NCBI GenBank assembly: GCA_002780715.1 | Contig: PEUO01000066.1 | Coordinates: 1 to 34,434, forward strand | Source of the DNA: Deltaproteobacteria bacterium CG03_land_8_20_14_0_80_45_14 | Lineage (GTDB): Bacteria > Desulfobacterota > BSN033 > UBA1163 | DNA: 34,434 nt | Direction of reading: 5' to 3' | Part shown: positions 12,901 through 20,485 of the stretch, one piece after another | Layout: every line of letters starts with the position of its first letter | Position numbering within the stretch: position 1 is the stretch's first letter | Program-made: the position numbers and the translations under genes | The notes under the pieces: generated by a model | Told to the model about the DNA's origin: nothing | Database searches by the model: none | What the model saw: the letters and a program-made list of their open reading frames with translations, nothing else

Positions 12901-14600
12901 AGTTGCCACCTGAAATCAGAGAACGTTTCGAACGCGTCCAGGAGGTGGAAATGGAAAGCGCTCCAGATGGTCCCTATCAGTATCTCTGCGGCCGCATTGA
13001 CCCTTATCACAGAGTGATTGAACGGTTGGATATTATCGATCCATCTTTGCTCCGACCTAATGTGGCCATGCTTTATGACGATGGAGAAAATTTCGTAAGC
13101 ATCATCTGTTCTGAGAAGCAAGGAAGCGATGCGGGGTTGGAGGAACTTTATCGCTTGGGATTGATGAAAAGCACGGTTTCTCCATTGACCTTCACGGTCA
13201 ACCCGGGCATGGTGAGCAGGGTGTTCTACGATGAGAAGGGAAAGATTACAGGTCACGAGGTCTTGGACAAATTCGGTCGAAAAATAAATATCCCCCACGG
13301 AACGTTTCCTTCTTCAGAAGGCCGGAGCCTTTCGCCTGTTTTATTTGAAGAGGTAAATTCTAAAAGCAATCCTTCATCAAGTATACGAAATCAACAGACC
13401 ATGGAAATTGGTAATCCCCTCTCACCCCCCTTTAGTCTCCGACCCGGAGCGGTCTCTGACCCGGAGGGCAACGGGGGGTTGGGGGGATTTGTACGTGATC
13501 ACCTCCCCGAATTAACTTTTGGTCAATTCAAGGCTGTACTGGAAGCAGTGACGAAAACTTTTCCGCCTTTGCAGGCGGTTGAGAAGCTGACCCAAATTCA
13601 TGACCATTTAGCCGGCTGGAATACCGGAGGAAAAGACAGAGGAGCTTTAATTCATATCGTACGCGAGCACATCAATTCGTTGCTGGATCGCATGAATGGT
13701 GGAAGCGGGATGCTCCGCGTTACGTTGGAGGACGCTGGAAAATTGAAACCACCGGAAGATACGAACCAGGCGCTAATAGTGGATGCCCGAGGATTTCAGC
13801 CTGAAGGAGTGGACCCTCTACGGGTGCTGAGCTGTTTCCTCGATCACGCACATCGGATGGGGTGGCGAAGATTCATCGTCTACAGAGTGGAAGGCCAACG
13901 TGGCATAGGGATGGGTATGGGCTCTGGGGACACCTCAGACACGAGCCTGGACGTTTATGGAAGCCCGGGTGAATATTGCGGCGCCTTCAATATGGGCGCC
14001 CTGGTGCGGATACACGGCCAGGCACAGAATTTTACCGGAATGGTCATGCATTCTGGCACACTGGAGATTCATGGTGATGTAGGCAAAGTGACGGGATACT
14101 CTGCAAAAGGAGGGACTTTCAATATTCTTGGCAATGTAGTAGACCGCGGGTGGGTCTGTGCGGTGAGCGATCCGAGAGGTCCTGGATTGCAGGTAAACAT
14201 CGTAGGCACTGCCTATGAACACCTCTGCCAGGCCTTCATGGGAGGGTCAGTGATCATGTTAGGGCTTTCCTGGGGGAATGATGGAATCCTCCATCGAATG
14301 GATTCCCCTTACCGTGGTGGAAAGATCTTGGCCGGCGCTTCCGCCGGGGAGATCCTCTTCTACGACCCCAAGGGTAGACTGGAAGAGGCCCAGTACAAAA
14401 GTTGTGCAGCACACCCGATCGACGACAAAAAGTGGGAAGAAATCATGGAACGTCTTATGAACCTGGAGAAAATCTTCGGTCTCGGTATCTCCAGGGAGAA
14501 CGGCCATCTCACAGCGATGATCGATGGACATCTGCAAACTCTCACCCCCAAGAGTTTTCGATGGATATTACCGAAGGGAGAACTGGAGGGCTACCACTAA
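6903..14600 (+). CDS. Giant fused glutamate synthase-like protein (FAD oxidase, Fe-S, FMN core, amidotransferase, GXGXG)
   Basis: About 2,565 aa, numbered from GTG 6903, which has TGAGG nine bases upstream; TTG at 6888 is a weaker alternative. Domains: GlcD-like FAD-binding oxidase (about 40-460, VRGAGTWGYGGAVPTRGG near 85); GlcF-like pair of Fe-S motifs (Cys519/522/525/529 and 569/572/575/579); ferredoxin module (Cys654/657/660/664 and 687/690/693/697); a poorly recognised stretch (about 720-1110) ending like a degenerate FMN-barrel end; FMN glutamate synthase core (about 1140-1635) with DGPRGGTGAAPDI and 3Fe-4S Cys1546/1552/1556; class II amidotransferase starting at Cys1663 (SDCGVAAI), with HRRLATG near 1912 and HNGE near 1938; low-complexity linker (2170-2196); GXGXG domain (about 2350-2500). 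Likely glutamine plus 2-oxoglutarate to two glutamates, with electrons entering by the FAD/Fe-S front end instead of GltD. No frameshift or stop is seen. Electron donor and true activity are inference. Confidence 0.85.
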   Translation: MNQKKPKLTWVKSLEAFLHRNPDLRKIDNPEKLEYYRNDLNVDLPPLIRDLMLKSLPDLIFQPAAEEHLLEIFAFAREHKIPLTVRGAGTWGYGGAVPTRGGILIDLGLMDTIEVNPEALQLTVGPGARFLDIHRQLECYGLTLLSMTSGKGGTLIGWMATGGMGFGTFHHGPVRKQLISIRVITPEGKVKDLKAEDPEIGNFLSTEGQMGIIVSATLKVGQRPFQWFPFLLPFEKSSAAYAFAKQLSRHPSPRPHDLIIYHTELTRILKAQSNGRMSVEPKNLVLVAFSEKEQAHGFKAYLEEHGIQTADEESAHTLWEERFLPMSIKQIGPSLLAAEVVLPLDQVASYFEKISEWGKHLGVTFYPSSHLISQEQVLFLAMITSDHRKAIFYIDLMLVPMMVRLAVQFYQGKPYGLGIWNTPFLRDLYSKEELKELIRYKKKVDPSGILNPGKFFGVSGRLGPLQKILFHSDIFNLELSATQWLLFKLFSIIPEKTLRQRIPIIPQGLEGVSKDILSCAQCGNCVSRCPVYRATRDETFTARGKLLTMKRALETKKLELSKVLPLYFCLHCGRCDEGCQVNIKHRQLYNDLEKYLSATIDFPIQEVTDFIQEVERSPEFYRFLDVIRTGFDQKIHEQRQTFPRYRVLIDEEYCLHCGTCVDACMYSVRKRDESDPRRVVIADETLCRGCGACLERCPQIAVGLPATSVELHPDYLSMDDPYWGNEVIARIDMEATTGKIPVSGTGQGDPHRGSGNDGIRFGHFHIVGPAQNLLYESSADAIAIQLGQRSKYLKFNGKRIETPAPRLIGLKTPLTLDVLPMDGGEDLLDAMFEAAITMGTRVTLRLEEVERYRSKIGNRINSLILRLTPDDLEKWPEVSKNYSLDLIEIEVDEPVLEQANELRGLFPESTVLCAVIKIRKEDVNSELRPSPAFRNMLESLFQSPFDVLCLTSNYDPEKGYYPTTDAVPAVHRFLVEKKVRHRFSILAAGGIRSAADSQKTIQRGANGIKIDWPVLLTSDPMARQKFLRGERIQFSYDPSALAKRITNLIRVWNVQIIEVLGASGFKDIKKTVGEENRLLIFDDLEERVYDLSKNRERLERNRLTNLSRIQREGAGDGWRYSQLKNLIKPAQPPHRFYNCDLKPSCYQIFDRDHVWPASLIASVGRMASGNPETLLLGHTQERGNLGDGFDFIQVLFQHNPDTLPEENLDQVSTGLQMNPKLRLKAPFIGAGMSIGSIGPGTWRARVLATRALDTQMDTGEGGYPTFYILDAKWNPIDLTETQVLLLSRIMEVRKLIPVGELMKKVQEELEESPEIEKILEALKKYPASMTVQFVPIVFPEDEPYVATQLKTGLFGVTKETIRKARRVVIAYSQGAKQGVGGHLLGRKVFGLVSRLRGVAEGVSLISPFPFHNCYSIEDVKAFIDAVRMINPRASICIKVSPSPDIEFIVSGLARIAKDNQMVIEVWLDGPRGGTGAAPDIIKGQMGMHMEYAIPICHEKLLDDGLRDYVVFLGSGGFRTWGDVIKGMAMGLDGVVFGTADLVAIGCVRDRNCESGCRSGISTIEPKMQLLRNVELNAQQIINFRAILQAQAVRALAALGMKDIRELRGRYDFIEWPVLEERVRDRRRRRGEISLTEPLRKQEPGEPARVQLSTIGPHPAPSDCGVAAIVSNHFIPSHVMDLMLDRMANRGMDGVGIWKGGCYPQHMDHYAIHVLAKGKLQSQVEQEYTTREPDIDPEEIRRRARQMTLATRRRIMEEILEQYFKGLQLDGFDGDMEECRTPYRRDQVGNEQDFRCFGEKDPGDVFRFFARVKQEELYRFIESELLNDPIWPPQQMRYQNLTIENYKENTEFLQEAEDEYIYRLARRITRENYVEHQQKKVAVLSCGKNSGCWKSDGRHIPWELPEAPVNIIHRRLATGSVVDQMNAHPFAELHTALTHNGETTNYRTMLNRVSQFNLTPLAQTDTAVASLKLHLLSQYLHYPFDALVESFSPTTGWNLAQLPPEIRERFERVQEVEMESAPDGPYQYLCGRIDPYHRVIERLDIIDPSLLRPNVAMLYDDGENFVSIICSEKQGSDAGLEELYRLGLMKSTVSPLTFTVNPGMVSRVFYDEKGKITGHEVLDKFGRKINIPHGTFPSSEGRSLSPVLFEEVNSKSNPSSSIRNQQTMEIGNPLSPPFSLRPGAVSDPEGNGGLGGFVRDHLPELTFGQFKAVLEAVTKTFPPLQAVEKLTQIHDHLAGWNTGGKDRGALIHIVREHINSLLDRMNGGSGMLRVTLEDAGKLKPPEDTNQALIVDARGFQPEGVDPLRVLSCFLDHAHRMGWRRFIVYRVEGQRGIGMGMGSGDTSDTSLDVYGSPGEYCGAFNMGALVRIHGQAQNFTGMVMHSGTLEIHGDVGKVTGYSAKGGTFNILGNVVDRGWVCAVSDPRGPGLQVNIVGTAYEHLCQAFMGGSVIMLGLSWGNDGILHRMDSPYRGGKILAGASAGEILFYDPKGRLEEAQYKSCAAHPIDDKKWEEIMERLMNLEKIFGLGISRENGHLTAMIDGHLQTLTPKSFRWILPKGELEGYH
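13413..13490. repeat. Intergenic-type inverted repeat embedded in coding sequence
   Basis: AATCCCCTCTCACCCCCC (13413-13430) and CGGGGGGTTGGGGGGATT (13472-13489) are imperfect reverse complements with two GACCCGGAG copies in between. The outer arms match the intergenic element at 27674-27718. It encodes the Pro/Gly-rich linker between the amidotransferase and GXGXG domains. Confidence 0.7.
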
Positions 14601-14896
14601 AGCATCATTGTAAAATGAACAATGACCAATTGCCAATTAGCATTAAAAGTCTAAATATCATTGCTAATTTTGAAATGTTAATTCTTCAATTTGCACTGAT
14701 TTTTGAAAAGGAATTGGGCAGGGGGGCAAAACCTGGCATCGGCGGTCACCTCCCCGGGGAAAAGTTGCAGAGGACATCTCGAAGACGAGAATGATCCCCA
14801 AGGGCACGGACGCCCTCTCCCCTGCCTTTTAATTTATTTAATAATACACCATAAGGTAACCTCTCAGTTTCTGAACATAAACCTTTCGGTCAATGG
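14601..14896. other. Intergenic region with a possible structured RNA or terminator
   Basis: No gene seen. GGCAGGGG (about 14716-14723) pairs with CCCCTGCC (about 14820-14827), which is followed by TTTTAATTT; between them is a small perfect hairpin TCTCG-AAGA-CGAGA. This could be a long terminator structure for the giant gene or a structured RNA of about 115 nt. I do not recognise a known RNA family. Confidence 0.4.
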
Positions 14897-14981
14897 TGTA
14901 ACTCAGGGCTTCAGCCCTGATTCATCCCTCCGGGCCAGAGGCCCTCATGGACTGGCGGCAGCCCTGAAGGGCTGAGTTACA
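14897..14981. repeat. Cruciform-type intergenic repeat
   Basis: TGTAACTCAG at the left end and CTGAGTTACA at the right end are reverse complements. Just inside each is a small hairpin: AGGGCT-TC-AGCCCT on the left and AGCCCT-GA-AGGGCT on the right. The centre (CATCCCTCCGGGCC...GGCCCTCATGG) is also partly self-complementary. It has the look of a MITE/REP-type element of about 85 bases. Confidence 0.75.
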
Positions 14982-15094
14982 TGTTGCGGCAGCAATCGGA
15001 TCCCGTAACTGGGGAATTATACCATAAAATAAATTTTACTTGAAATCTCCGAAGAGACTTGGTATGATCCTAAAAAGACGGGGAGGTGGAGAAC

Positions 15095-15382
15095 ATGGCA
15101 GTGAGGATCATCATCGATCGAAAGGTGAAGAAGGGAAAAGAATCGGATTTTGCAAAAATGCTCAGGGAATTGAGATCCAAGGCAATTCCCTCGAAGGGTT
15201 ATATCTCAGGGGAAACGCTTCGGGCACAGGATGACCCTCATAACTATATTGTGATCACCACATGGCAAAGCGTTGAGGATTGGAAGCTGTGGGAAAAGAA
15301 TCCAGAGAGGAAAAAAATCCAGGCCAAAATTGAAAAACTAATGGCCAGGCCCACCAAGACAAAGATATACTTGTATGCCTAA
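15095..15382 (+). CDS. ABM-domain (antibiotic biosynthesis monooxygenase fold) protein
   Basis: 95-residue single-domain protein of the dimeric alpha/beta-barrel ABM superfamily. Seen: AVRIIIDRKVKKGKESDFAK at the start, RSKAIPSKGYISGETLR, then YIVITTWQSVEDWKLWEKNP, the typical Trp-rich strand-helix of the family. Members include small monooxygenases and haem-degrading proteins, but many have no known substrate and none can be assigned here. The ATG at 15095 is chosen because GGGAGG (15081-15086) lies eight bases before it. A GTG at 15086 would overlap that site. It stands alone, flanked by repeats, with a terminator about 235 bases downstream. Confidence 0.82.
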   Translation: MAVRIIIDRKVKKGKESDFAKMLRELRSKAIPSKGYISGETLRAQDDPHNYIVITTWQSVEDWKLWEKNPERKKIQAKIEKLMARPTKTKIYLYA

Positions 15383-15460
15383 GAGGTGATCGAACATCTT
15401 GACCCATTCGAGGGCGCCAAACCTCCACCGTTTGGGGGAGCGGTTAAATGCCTTCTCAGG

Positions 15461-15542
15461 GTCAACTCTAAGCCTTCGGCCCGAGACTCCGGCAAACTCA
15501 ATTGAGCCGCTCAGGCCGAGGGCAAGTTGTCGAAGGGTTGAC
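15461..15542. repeat. Imperfect palindromic element
   Basis: GTCAAC (15461) and GTTGAC (ending 15542) are the outer ends. CCTTCGGCCCGAG pairs with CTCAGGCCGAGGG further in. A perfect CTCAATTGAG (15498-15507) marks the centre. It is an intergenic hairpin repeat of about 82 bases. Confidence 0.65.
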
Positions 15543-15566
15543 AATTAGCAATGGGTGTGGTAAAAA
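15538..15566 (+). promoter_or_regulatory. Possible sigma-70 promoter for carA
   Basis: TTGACA (15538-15543) followed after 17 bases by TAAAAA (15561-15566). The -35 is perfect and the -10 weak (four of six). It would start a transcript near 15573 that meets the terminator at 15618-15661 before carA. The overlap with the palindromic repeat above lowers confidence. Confidence 0.35.
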
Positions 15567-15617
15567 GTTAAAAACGGGGTAAAGAAATTTTATATGATCA
15601 AACGAGTGAAACAACTT

Positions 15618-15661
15618 AAAGACCCTCGACCCTGTTCATTCGGGATCGGGGGTCTTTTTTT
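15618..15661 (+). terminator. Intrinsic terminator between the ABM gene and carA
   Basis: AAAGACCCTCGACCC pairs with GGGATCGGGGGTCTTT (G-U pairs allowed) around the loop TGTTCATTC, and a run of seven T residues follows. It either ends the ABM-gene transcript or acts as an attenuator of carAB if a promoter lies upstream of it. Confidence 0.85.
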
Positions 15662-15698
15662 ATGGGGAGATCGCGCCGAAGTATGAAATTTCAATTTA

Positions 15699-15723
15699 CT
15701 CCCCTCCCGCCGAGGGAGGGGAG
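15699..15723. repeat. Perfect hairpin CTCCCCTCCC / GGGAGGGGAG
   Basis: Ten-base perfect arms around the loop GCCGA, 19 bases before carA. A close relative (TCCCCTCCC-ACCAA-GGGAGGGGA) lies at 20448-20470 upstream of dcd, each followed shortly by a TTTGG-like stretch. Short dispersed hairpin. Confidence 0.8.
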
Positions 15724-15741
15724 ATTTTTGGCAGTGATGCG

Positions 15742-16884
15742 ATGAAATCAAAACAAAAGGCCATATTGGCCTTAGAGGATGGGGCTGTATTCGAAGGATG
15801 GTCTTTCGGGTTTTTGGGAGAAAAGACAGGAGAAGTTGTTTTTAATACCAGCATGACCGGCTACCAGGAGATCCTCACCGATCCTTCCTACAAAGGTCAG
15901 ATCGTCACCATGACCTATCCCCTTATTGGAAACTATGGAATCAATGAAGAGGATATCGAATCCAAAGGACCGAAGGTAGAAGGGTTCATCGTCAAAGAGA
16001 ACAGCTCCATTTTCAGCAATTGGCGGGGAGATAAATCCCTCTCTGACTATTTGATCAATCACCGCATGATGGGGGTGGAGGGCATGGATACCCGGGCGAT
16101 CACCAAGCATATCCGCTTGGCGGGCGCCATGAAAGCTGTCCTCTCCGCGGAAGATCTCAACCGAGATCGCCTGATTGAAAAGGCCAAGACCTCCCCGGGT
16201 CTGATCGGCCGGGACTTGGTCAAAGAAGTGACCTGTGAGAAACCTTTCCCATGGACGAGTGGCAACGATTCTCAATTTTCCTATTCCAATCCTCAGTCCT
16301 TGACCTCCAAATCTCGTTTTAAGGTGGTCGCTCTGGACTATGGGGTCAAATATAATATCCTTCGTTCCCTTTGCGATTGGAACTGTGAGGTCACTGTTCT
16401 TCCCGCTTCCTCCGGAGCAGAATCCATTCTCTCCTATCACCCGGACGGAATTCTTTTATCCAATGGTCCAGGTGACCCCGAGGGAGTTCCCTATGCCATT
16501 GAAACGGTCCGCCAACTGATTGGGAAAAAACCGATCTTTGGAATCTGCCTGGGACACCAGCTTCTTGGATTAGCCCTTGGAGGAAGAACGTTTAAGTTGA
16601 AATTTGGCCATCGGGGAGCCAATCAACCTGTCAAAGATTTAAAAACGGGTAAGGTGATGATCACTTCCCAAAACCATGGGTTCTGTGTTGACCCTAATTC
16701 TTTGGATCCGGAAGAAGTCGAACTCACCCAGATTAATCTCAACGATCAAACCCTGGAGGGGATGAGGCACAAGCGATTTCCAATCTTTTCCGTTCAGTAT
16801 CACCCCGAAGCTTCTCCAGGGCCCCATGATACGCAGAATCTCTTCGGCGAGTTTATTAGGATGATGGAATTGAATTCAACATAA
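15742..16884 (+). CDS. carA: Carbamoyl phosphate synthase, small (glutaminase) subunit
   Basis: 380 aa, standard length. It hydrolyses glutamine and passes ammonia to CarB for carbamoyl phosphate, the precursor of pyrimidines and arginine. N-terminal CPSase domain: LEDGAVFEGWSFG, GEVVFNTSMTGYQEILTDPS, GVEGMDTRAIT. C-terminal class I amidotransferase with triad nucleophile Cys269 in GICLGHQ and His354/Glu356 in QYHPEASPGPHD. No strong Shine-Dalgarno is seen before the ATG at 15742, but the N-terminus aligns well with the family. carB follows after 159 bases, which include a dispersed repeat. A terminator and possible attenuator lie upstream. Confidence 0.97.
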   Translation: MKSKQKAILALEDGAVFEGWSFGFLGEKTGEVVFNTSMTGYQEILTDPSYKGQIVTMTYPLIGNYGINEEDIESKGPKVEGFIVKENSSIFSNWRGDKSLSDYLINHRMMGVEGMDTRAITKHIRLAGAMKAVLSAEDLNRDRLIEKAKTSPGLIGRDLVKEVTCEKPFPWTSGNDSQFSYSNPQSLTSKSRFKVVALDYGVKYNILRSLCDWNCEVTVLPASSGAESILSYHPDGILLSNGPGDPEGVPYAIETVRQLIGKKPIFGICLGHQLLGLALGGRTFKLKFGHRGANQPVKDLKTGKVMITSQNHGFCVDPNSLDPEEVELTQINLNDQTLEGMRHKRFPIFSVQYHPEASPGPHDTQNLFGEFIRMMELNST

Positions 16885-16901
16885 TGGGCAAAAGAGTCTT
16901 T

Positions 16902-16992
16902 TGGGTTAAGGTTAGGAAGCCCGTTTCGTTTTACGTCAAAGGGTTACGTCAAGTCCTTAAAACCAACGACCTAACCGAATAACTATACGGGC
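16902..16992. repeat. Dispersed intergenic repeat, copy B (between carA and carB)
   Basis: Shares GAAGCCCGTTTCGT, GTCAAAGGGTTACG and CTAACCGAATAACTATACGG with the copy at 6734-6829, in the same order and orientation. The ends can pair (GCCCGT with ACGGGC). Confidence 0.75.
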
Positions 16993-17043
16993 ATCGTTGC
17001 CGTTCCCGTTTTGACGAAATTTTTGTCTTATTGGAATAAGGTA

Positions 17044-20000
17044 ATGCCTAAGCGGACAGACATCAAAAGGATCCTGATCATCGGCTCCGGACCCATTGTG
17101 ATCAGTCAAGCCTGTGAATTTGACTACTCCGGCACTCAGGCCTGCAAAGCTTTGAAGGAAGAAGGATTTGAAATCGTGTTGGTGAATTCCAACCCCGCTA
17201 CGATCATGACCGACCCTGAGATGTCTGATCGGACTTACATCGAACCCATCACTCCAGAAATATTAGAAAAGATTATTGAAAGGGAAAGACCGGACGCCCT
17301 TCTCCCCACTTTAGGCGGTCAGACCGGCCTCAATGTTTCCGTCGCCCTTTATGAATCCGGAGTTCTTCAGAAATATGACGTTCAAATGATCGGGGCTAAA
17401 TATGAAGCCATCAAGAAAGGAGAAGATCGAAATCTCTTCAAGAAATCGATGAAGAAGATCGGCCTCGATCTTCCCAGAAGCGGATTGGCCTATTCTCTCT
17501 CTGAAGCATCGGGGGTGGCGAAGGAGATTGGTTTTCCTCTGATCATCCGGCCCAGTTTCACTCTGGGAGGGACAGGGGGTGGAGTGGCCTTCAATATTGA
17601 AGAATTCGAAGAGATAGCGGCTCGTGGACTGGAGTGGAGCATGACGGGTGAGATTCTGATTGAAGAGTCTGTTCTCGGTTGGAAGGAATTTGAACTGGAG
17701 GTGATGAGGGACCTCCATGACAATGTCGTCATCATCTGTTCCATTGAAAATTTTGATCCCATGGGCATCCATACGGGTGATAGCATCACCGTTGCCCCTG
17801 CTCAAACTTTGACCGACAAAGAATATCAGAGGATGAGAGACGGAGCGATTCGAGCCATTCGAGAAATTGGGGTGGAGACCGGAGGGTCTAACATCCAATT
17901 CGCGATCCGTCCTGAAGATGGACGAATGGTCATTATTGAGATGAACCCCAGGGTTTCGCGCTCTTCGGCCCTCGCCTCCAAAGCCACTGGATTCCCAATC
18001 GCCAAGATGGCAGCAAAGTTGGCGGTGGGATATACTCTCGACGAAATCCCCAACGACATTACGAAAAAAACGCCTGCCTGTTTTGAACCTACCATCGACT
18101 ATTGTGTGGTGAAGATTCCAAGATTCACTTTCGAAAAATTTCCTGGAGCAGATCCTACGCTGACCGTTTCGATGAAGTCAGTGGGTGAAACCATGGCGAT
18201 TGGCCGGACTTTCAAGGAAGCCCTTCAAAAAGGACTTCGCTCTTTGGAGATCGGAAGACACGGCCTGGGAGCGGATGGAAAGGATAAATTCCCCTTCCCC
18301 ACGGAGATATTGAATGAAGCCATGCGGTCCAACCTCCTTGAAGAGGTAAGGCAAAAGCTCTCGACACCGAATGCGGAAAGGATCTTTTATCTTCGACATG
18401 CTTTCCTCTTGGGGATGAAGGTGAAGGAGATCCACGAGCTGACGAAGATCGATCCCTGGTTTCTTACCAATATTCAAGAAATCACAGACCTTGAAAAGGA
18501 GATTCGCTCTTATGGAACGAAGGTGATGGACCTAGAACTCTGGAAAAAGACCTTGATTCCCGATCAACTTCAATTCCCAGAATCTCTTTTGAGAAAAGCA
18601 AAGGAGTTTGGTTTTTCTGACTGCCAACTGGGTTACCTGCTCGGTTTTGATGAAACCGCTCTCCGAAACATGCGAAAGGAGAAAGGAATTCTCCCCACTT
18701 ACAAACTGGTGGATACCTGTGGGGCGGAATTTGAAGCCTATACCCCTTATTACTATTCGACTTATGAAACAGAAGATGAATCCGAGGTTTCTTCGAGAAA
18801 AAAGATTATGATTTTAGGGGGAGGTCCCAATCGAATTGGCCAGGGGATCGAATTCGACTACTGCTGCGTCCATGCCTCCTTCGCCTTAAAAGAATTGGGT
18901 TATGAAACGATCATGGTAAACTCCAATCCGGAAACAGTTTCGACGGATTATGACACCTCTGATAAACTCTATTTCGAACCCCTTACCTTTGAAGATGTTT
19001 TCCATATCATCAATGTCGAAAAACCCGATGGAGTCATCGTCCAATTTGGAGGCCAAACCCCTCTCAATCTGGCTATTCCCTTGGAGAGGGGTGGAGTGAA
19101 AATTATTGGAACGACTCCTGACAATATCGATCGGGCTGAAGATCGAAAACGCTTTAAAACCCTTCTCAAGAAATTGGGTCTCATCCAACCATCAAATGGC
19201 ACTGCCAATTCGGTGGAGGAGGCGAGAAGGGTTGCGGAAGAGATTGGCTATCCGGTCGTCGTGAGGCCCTCTTACGTATTAGGGGGAAGGGCCATGGAGA
19301 TCGTTTACGATGAGGAAGCCTTAAAGGGTTTTGCTCGCCGCGCGGTGGAGGCTTCTTCCGAACATCCCATTCTCATCGACAAATTTTTAGAGGATGCCAT
19401 TGAAATTGATGTCGATGCTATTGCTGATGGAGAAGCTTGCGTCATCGCTGGAATCATGGAGCATATTGAAGAGGCCGGGATCCATTCTGGGGACAGCGCT
19501 TGTGTCACCCCTCCCTATTCCCTGACCGATGATTTGATCGAAGGGTTGAAACGAAACACCTATGCCTTAGCTAAGGAACTCCAGGTTGTTGGTTTGATGA
19601 ATATTCAATATGCGATCAAAAATGATAGCATCTATATTCTGGAAGTCAACCCAAGAGCCTCCAGAACTATTCCTTTCATCAGCAAAGCGACAGGAATTCC
19701 CTGGGCAAAAATGGCTGCCAAGGTGATGGCGGGGAAAAAGCTTCATGAATTGGGGATCCGGGGAGAGGTCGAAATCCACCATATCGCCGTAAAGGAATCG
19801 GTCTTTCCATTTAATCGTTTTTATGGGGTGGATACTGTGTTGGGTCCGGAAATGAAATCCACTGGAGAGGTGATGGGGATTGATACCGATTTCGGGATGG
19901 CCTTTGCAAAATCTCAAATTGGCGCCGGGCTCAACATCCCTCTTAAAGGAAAGGTCTTCATCAGCGTCATGAACAAATACAAACGGTCTATCGTCTTTCC

Positions 20001-20400
20001 CGCTAAGAAATTGGTTGATCTCGGATTTGAGATCGTGGCCACCAAAGGAACCGCTAAGGTCTTGGCCAACAATGGAATTCCTGTCAAAACTGTATTCAAG
20101 GTCGGTGAAGGCAGGCCGGATATTGTCGATCAAATTAAAAATGGAAAGATCAATCTGGTGATCAATACCCCAAGTGGAAAGAAACCCAAGGCAGATGAAG
20201 TAGCCATACGAAGCCAATCCGTAGCCCATAACATTCCCTGTATCACCACTCTCTCTGGCGCAGAGGCTGTCGTCAATGGCATTGAATCCTTGAAGAGAGG
20301 GATGTCTGTGAAGTCGATTCAGGAATATCATCGGGGGATTTCATCTTCTTCAACATCAACTGAAGCTATTTGCTTGGAAAGTGGAGCTTCCCGGATATGA
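17044..20400 (+). CDS. carB: Carbamoyl phosphate synthase, large subunit
   Basis: 1,118 aa from ATG 17044 ([20 protein letters not shown] is the canonical N-terminus). A TTG at 17011 would add 11 non-conserved residues. It makes carbamoyl phosphate from bicarbonate, two ATP and ammonia delivered by CarA. Order: N-terminal ATP-grasp half (about 1-400, with [17 protein letters not shown]), oligomerisation region, second ATP-grasp half beginning near [19 protein letters not shown] (with [18 protein letters not shown]), then the MGS-type allosteric domain from about residue 965 ([20 protein letters not shown]). It is roughly 40 residues longer than the typical 1,070-1,080 aa, partly from a Ser-rich C-terminal tail ([15 protein letters not shown]) of no known role. 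[12 protein letters not shown] replaces the usual GPIVIGQACEFD. Confidence 0.97.
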   Translation: MPKRTDIKRILIIGSGPIVISQACEFDYSGTQACKALKEEGFEIVLVNSNPATIMTDPEMSDRTYIEPITPEILEKIIERERPDALLPTLGGQTGLNVSVALYESGVLQKYDVQMIGAKYEAIKKGEDRNLFKKSMKKIGLDLPRSGLAYSLSEASGVAKEIGFPLIIRPSFTLGGTGGGVAFNIEEFEEIAARGLEWSMTGEILIEESVLGWKEFELEVMRDLHDNVVIICSIENFDPMGIHTGDSITVAPAQTLTDKEYQRMRDGAIRAIREIGVETGGSNIQFAIRPEDGRMVIIEMNPRVSRSSALASKATGFPIAKMAAKLAVGYTLDEIPNDITKKTPACFEPTIDYCVVKIPRFTFEKFPGADPTLTVSMKSVGETMAIGRTFKEALQKGLRSLEIGRHGLGADGKDKFPFPTEILNEAMRSNLLEEVRQKLSTPNAERIFYLRHAFLLGMKVKEIHELTKIDPWFLTNIQEITDLEKEIRSYGTKVMDLELWKKTLIPDQLQFPESLLRKAKEFGFSDCQLGYLLGFDETALRNMRKEKGILPTYKLVDTCGAEFEAYTPYYYSTYETEDESEVSSRKKIMILGGGPNRIGQGIEFDYCCVHASFALKELGYETIMVNSNPETVSTDYDTSDKLYFEPLTFEDVFHIINVEKPDGVIVQFGGQTPLNLAIPLERGGVKIIGTTPDNIDRAEDRKRFKTLLKKLGLIQPSNGTANSVEEARRVAEEIGYPVVVRPSYVLGGRAMEIVYDEEALKGFARRAVEASSEHPILIDKFLEDAIEIDVDAIADGEACVIAGIMEHIEEAGIHSGDSACVTPPYSLTDDLIEGLKRNTYALAKELQVVGLMNIQYAIKNDSIYILEVNPRASRTIPFISKATGIPWAKMAAKVMAGKKLHELGIRGEVEIHHIAVKESVFPFNRFYGVDTVLGPEMKSTGEVMGIDTDFGMAFAKSQIGAGLNIPLKGKVFISVMNKYKRSIVFPAKKLVDLGFEIVATKGTAKVLANNGIPVKTVFKVGEGRPDIVDQIKNGKINLVINTPSGKKPKADEVAIRSQSVAHNIPCITTLSGAEAVVNGIESLKRGMSVKSIQEYHRGISSSSTSTEAICLESGASRI

Positions 20401-20447
20401 AATATCTCTTATTTCCTTTCCTCCTCTGATGGAGAATACTGTAAATA

Positions 20448-20470
20448 TCCCCTCCCACCAAGGGAGGGGA
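20448..20470. repeat. Perfect hairpin TCCCCTCCC / GGGAGGGGA
   Basis: Nine-base perfect arms around ACCAA, just after carB. Related to the hairpin at 15699-15723. No T run, so a poor terminator. Confidence 0.75.
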
Positions 20471-20485
20471 GGAGTTTGGTTGTAA

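Noticed and set aside
12771-13298. 175-codon - strand frame inside the giant synthase gene
   Set aside because: The + strand is clearly coding here (amidotransferase domain) and the antisense product shows no family features.
15573-15741. PyrR-binding loop in the carA leader
   Set aside because: No sequence resembling the conserved AGTCCAGAGAGGCT-type loop could be found in the leader.
15772-16440. 222-codon - strand frame opposite carA
   Set aside because: Shadow of the conserved carA frame, no ribosome site or family signature.
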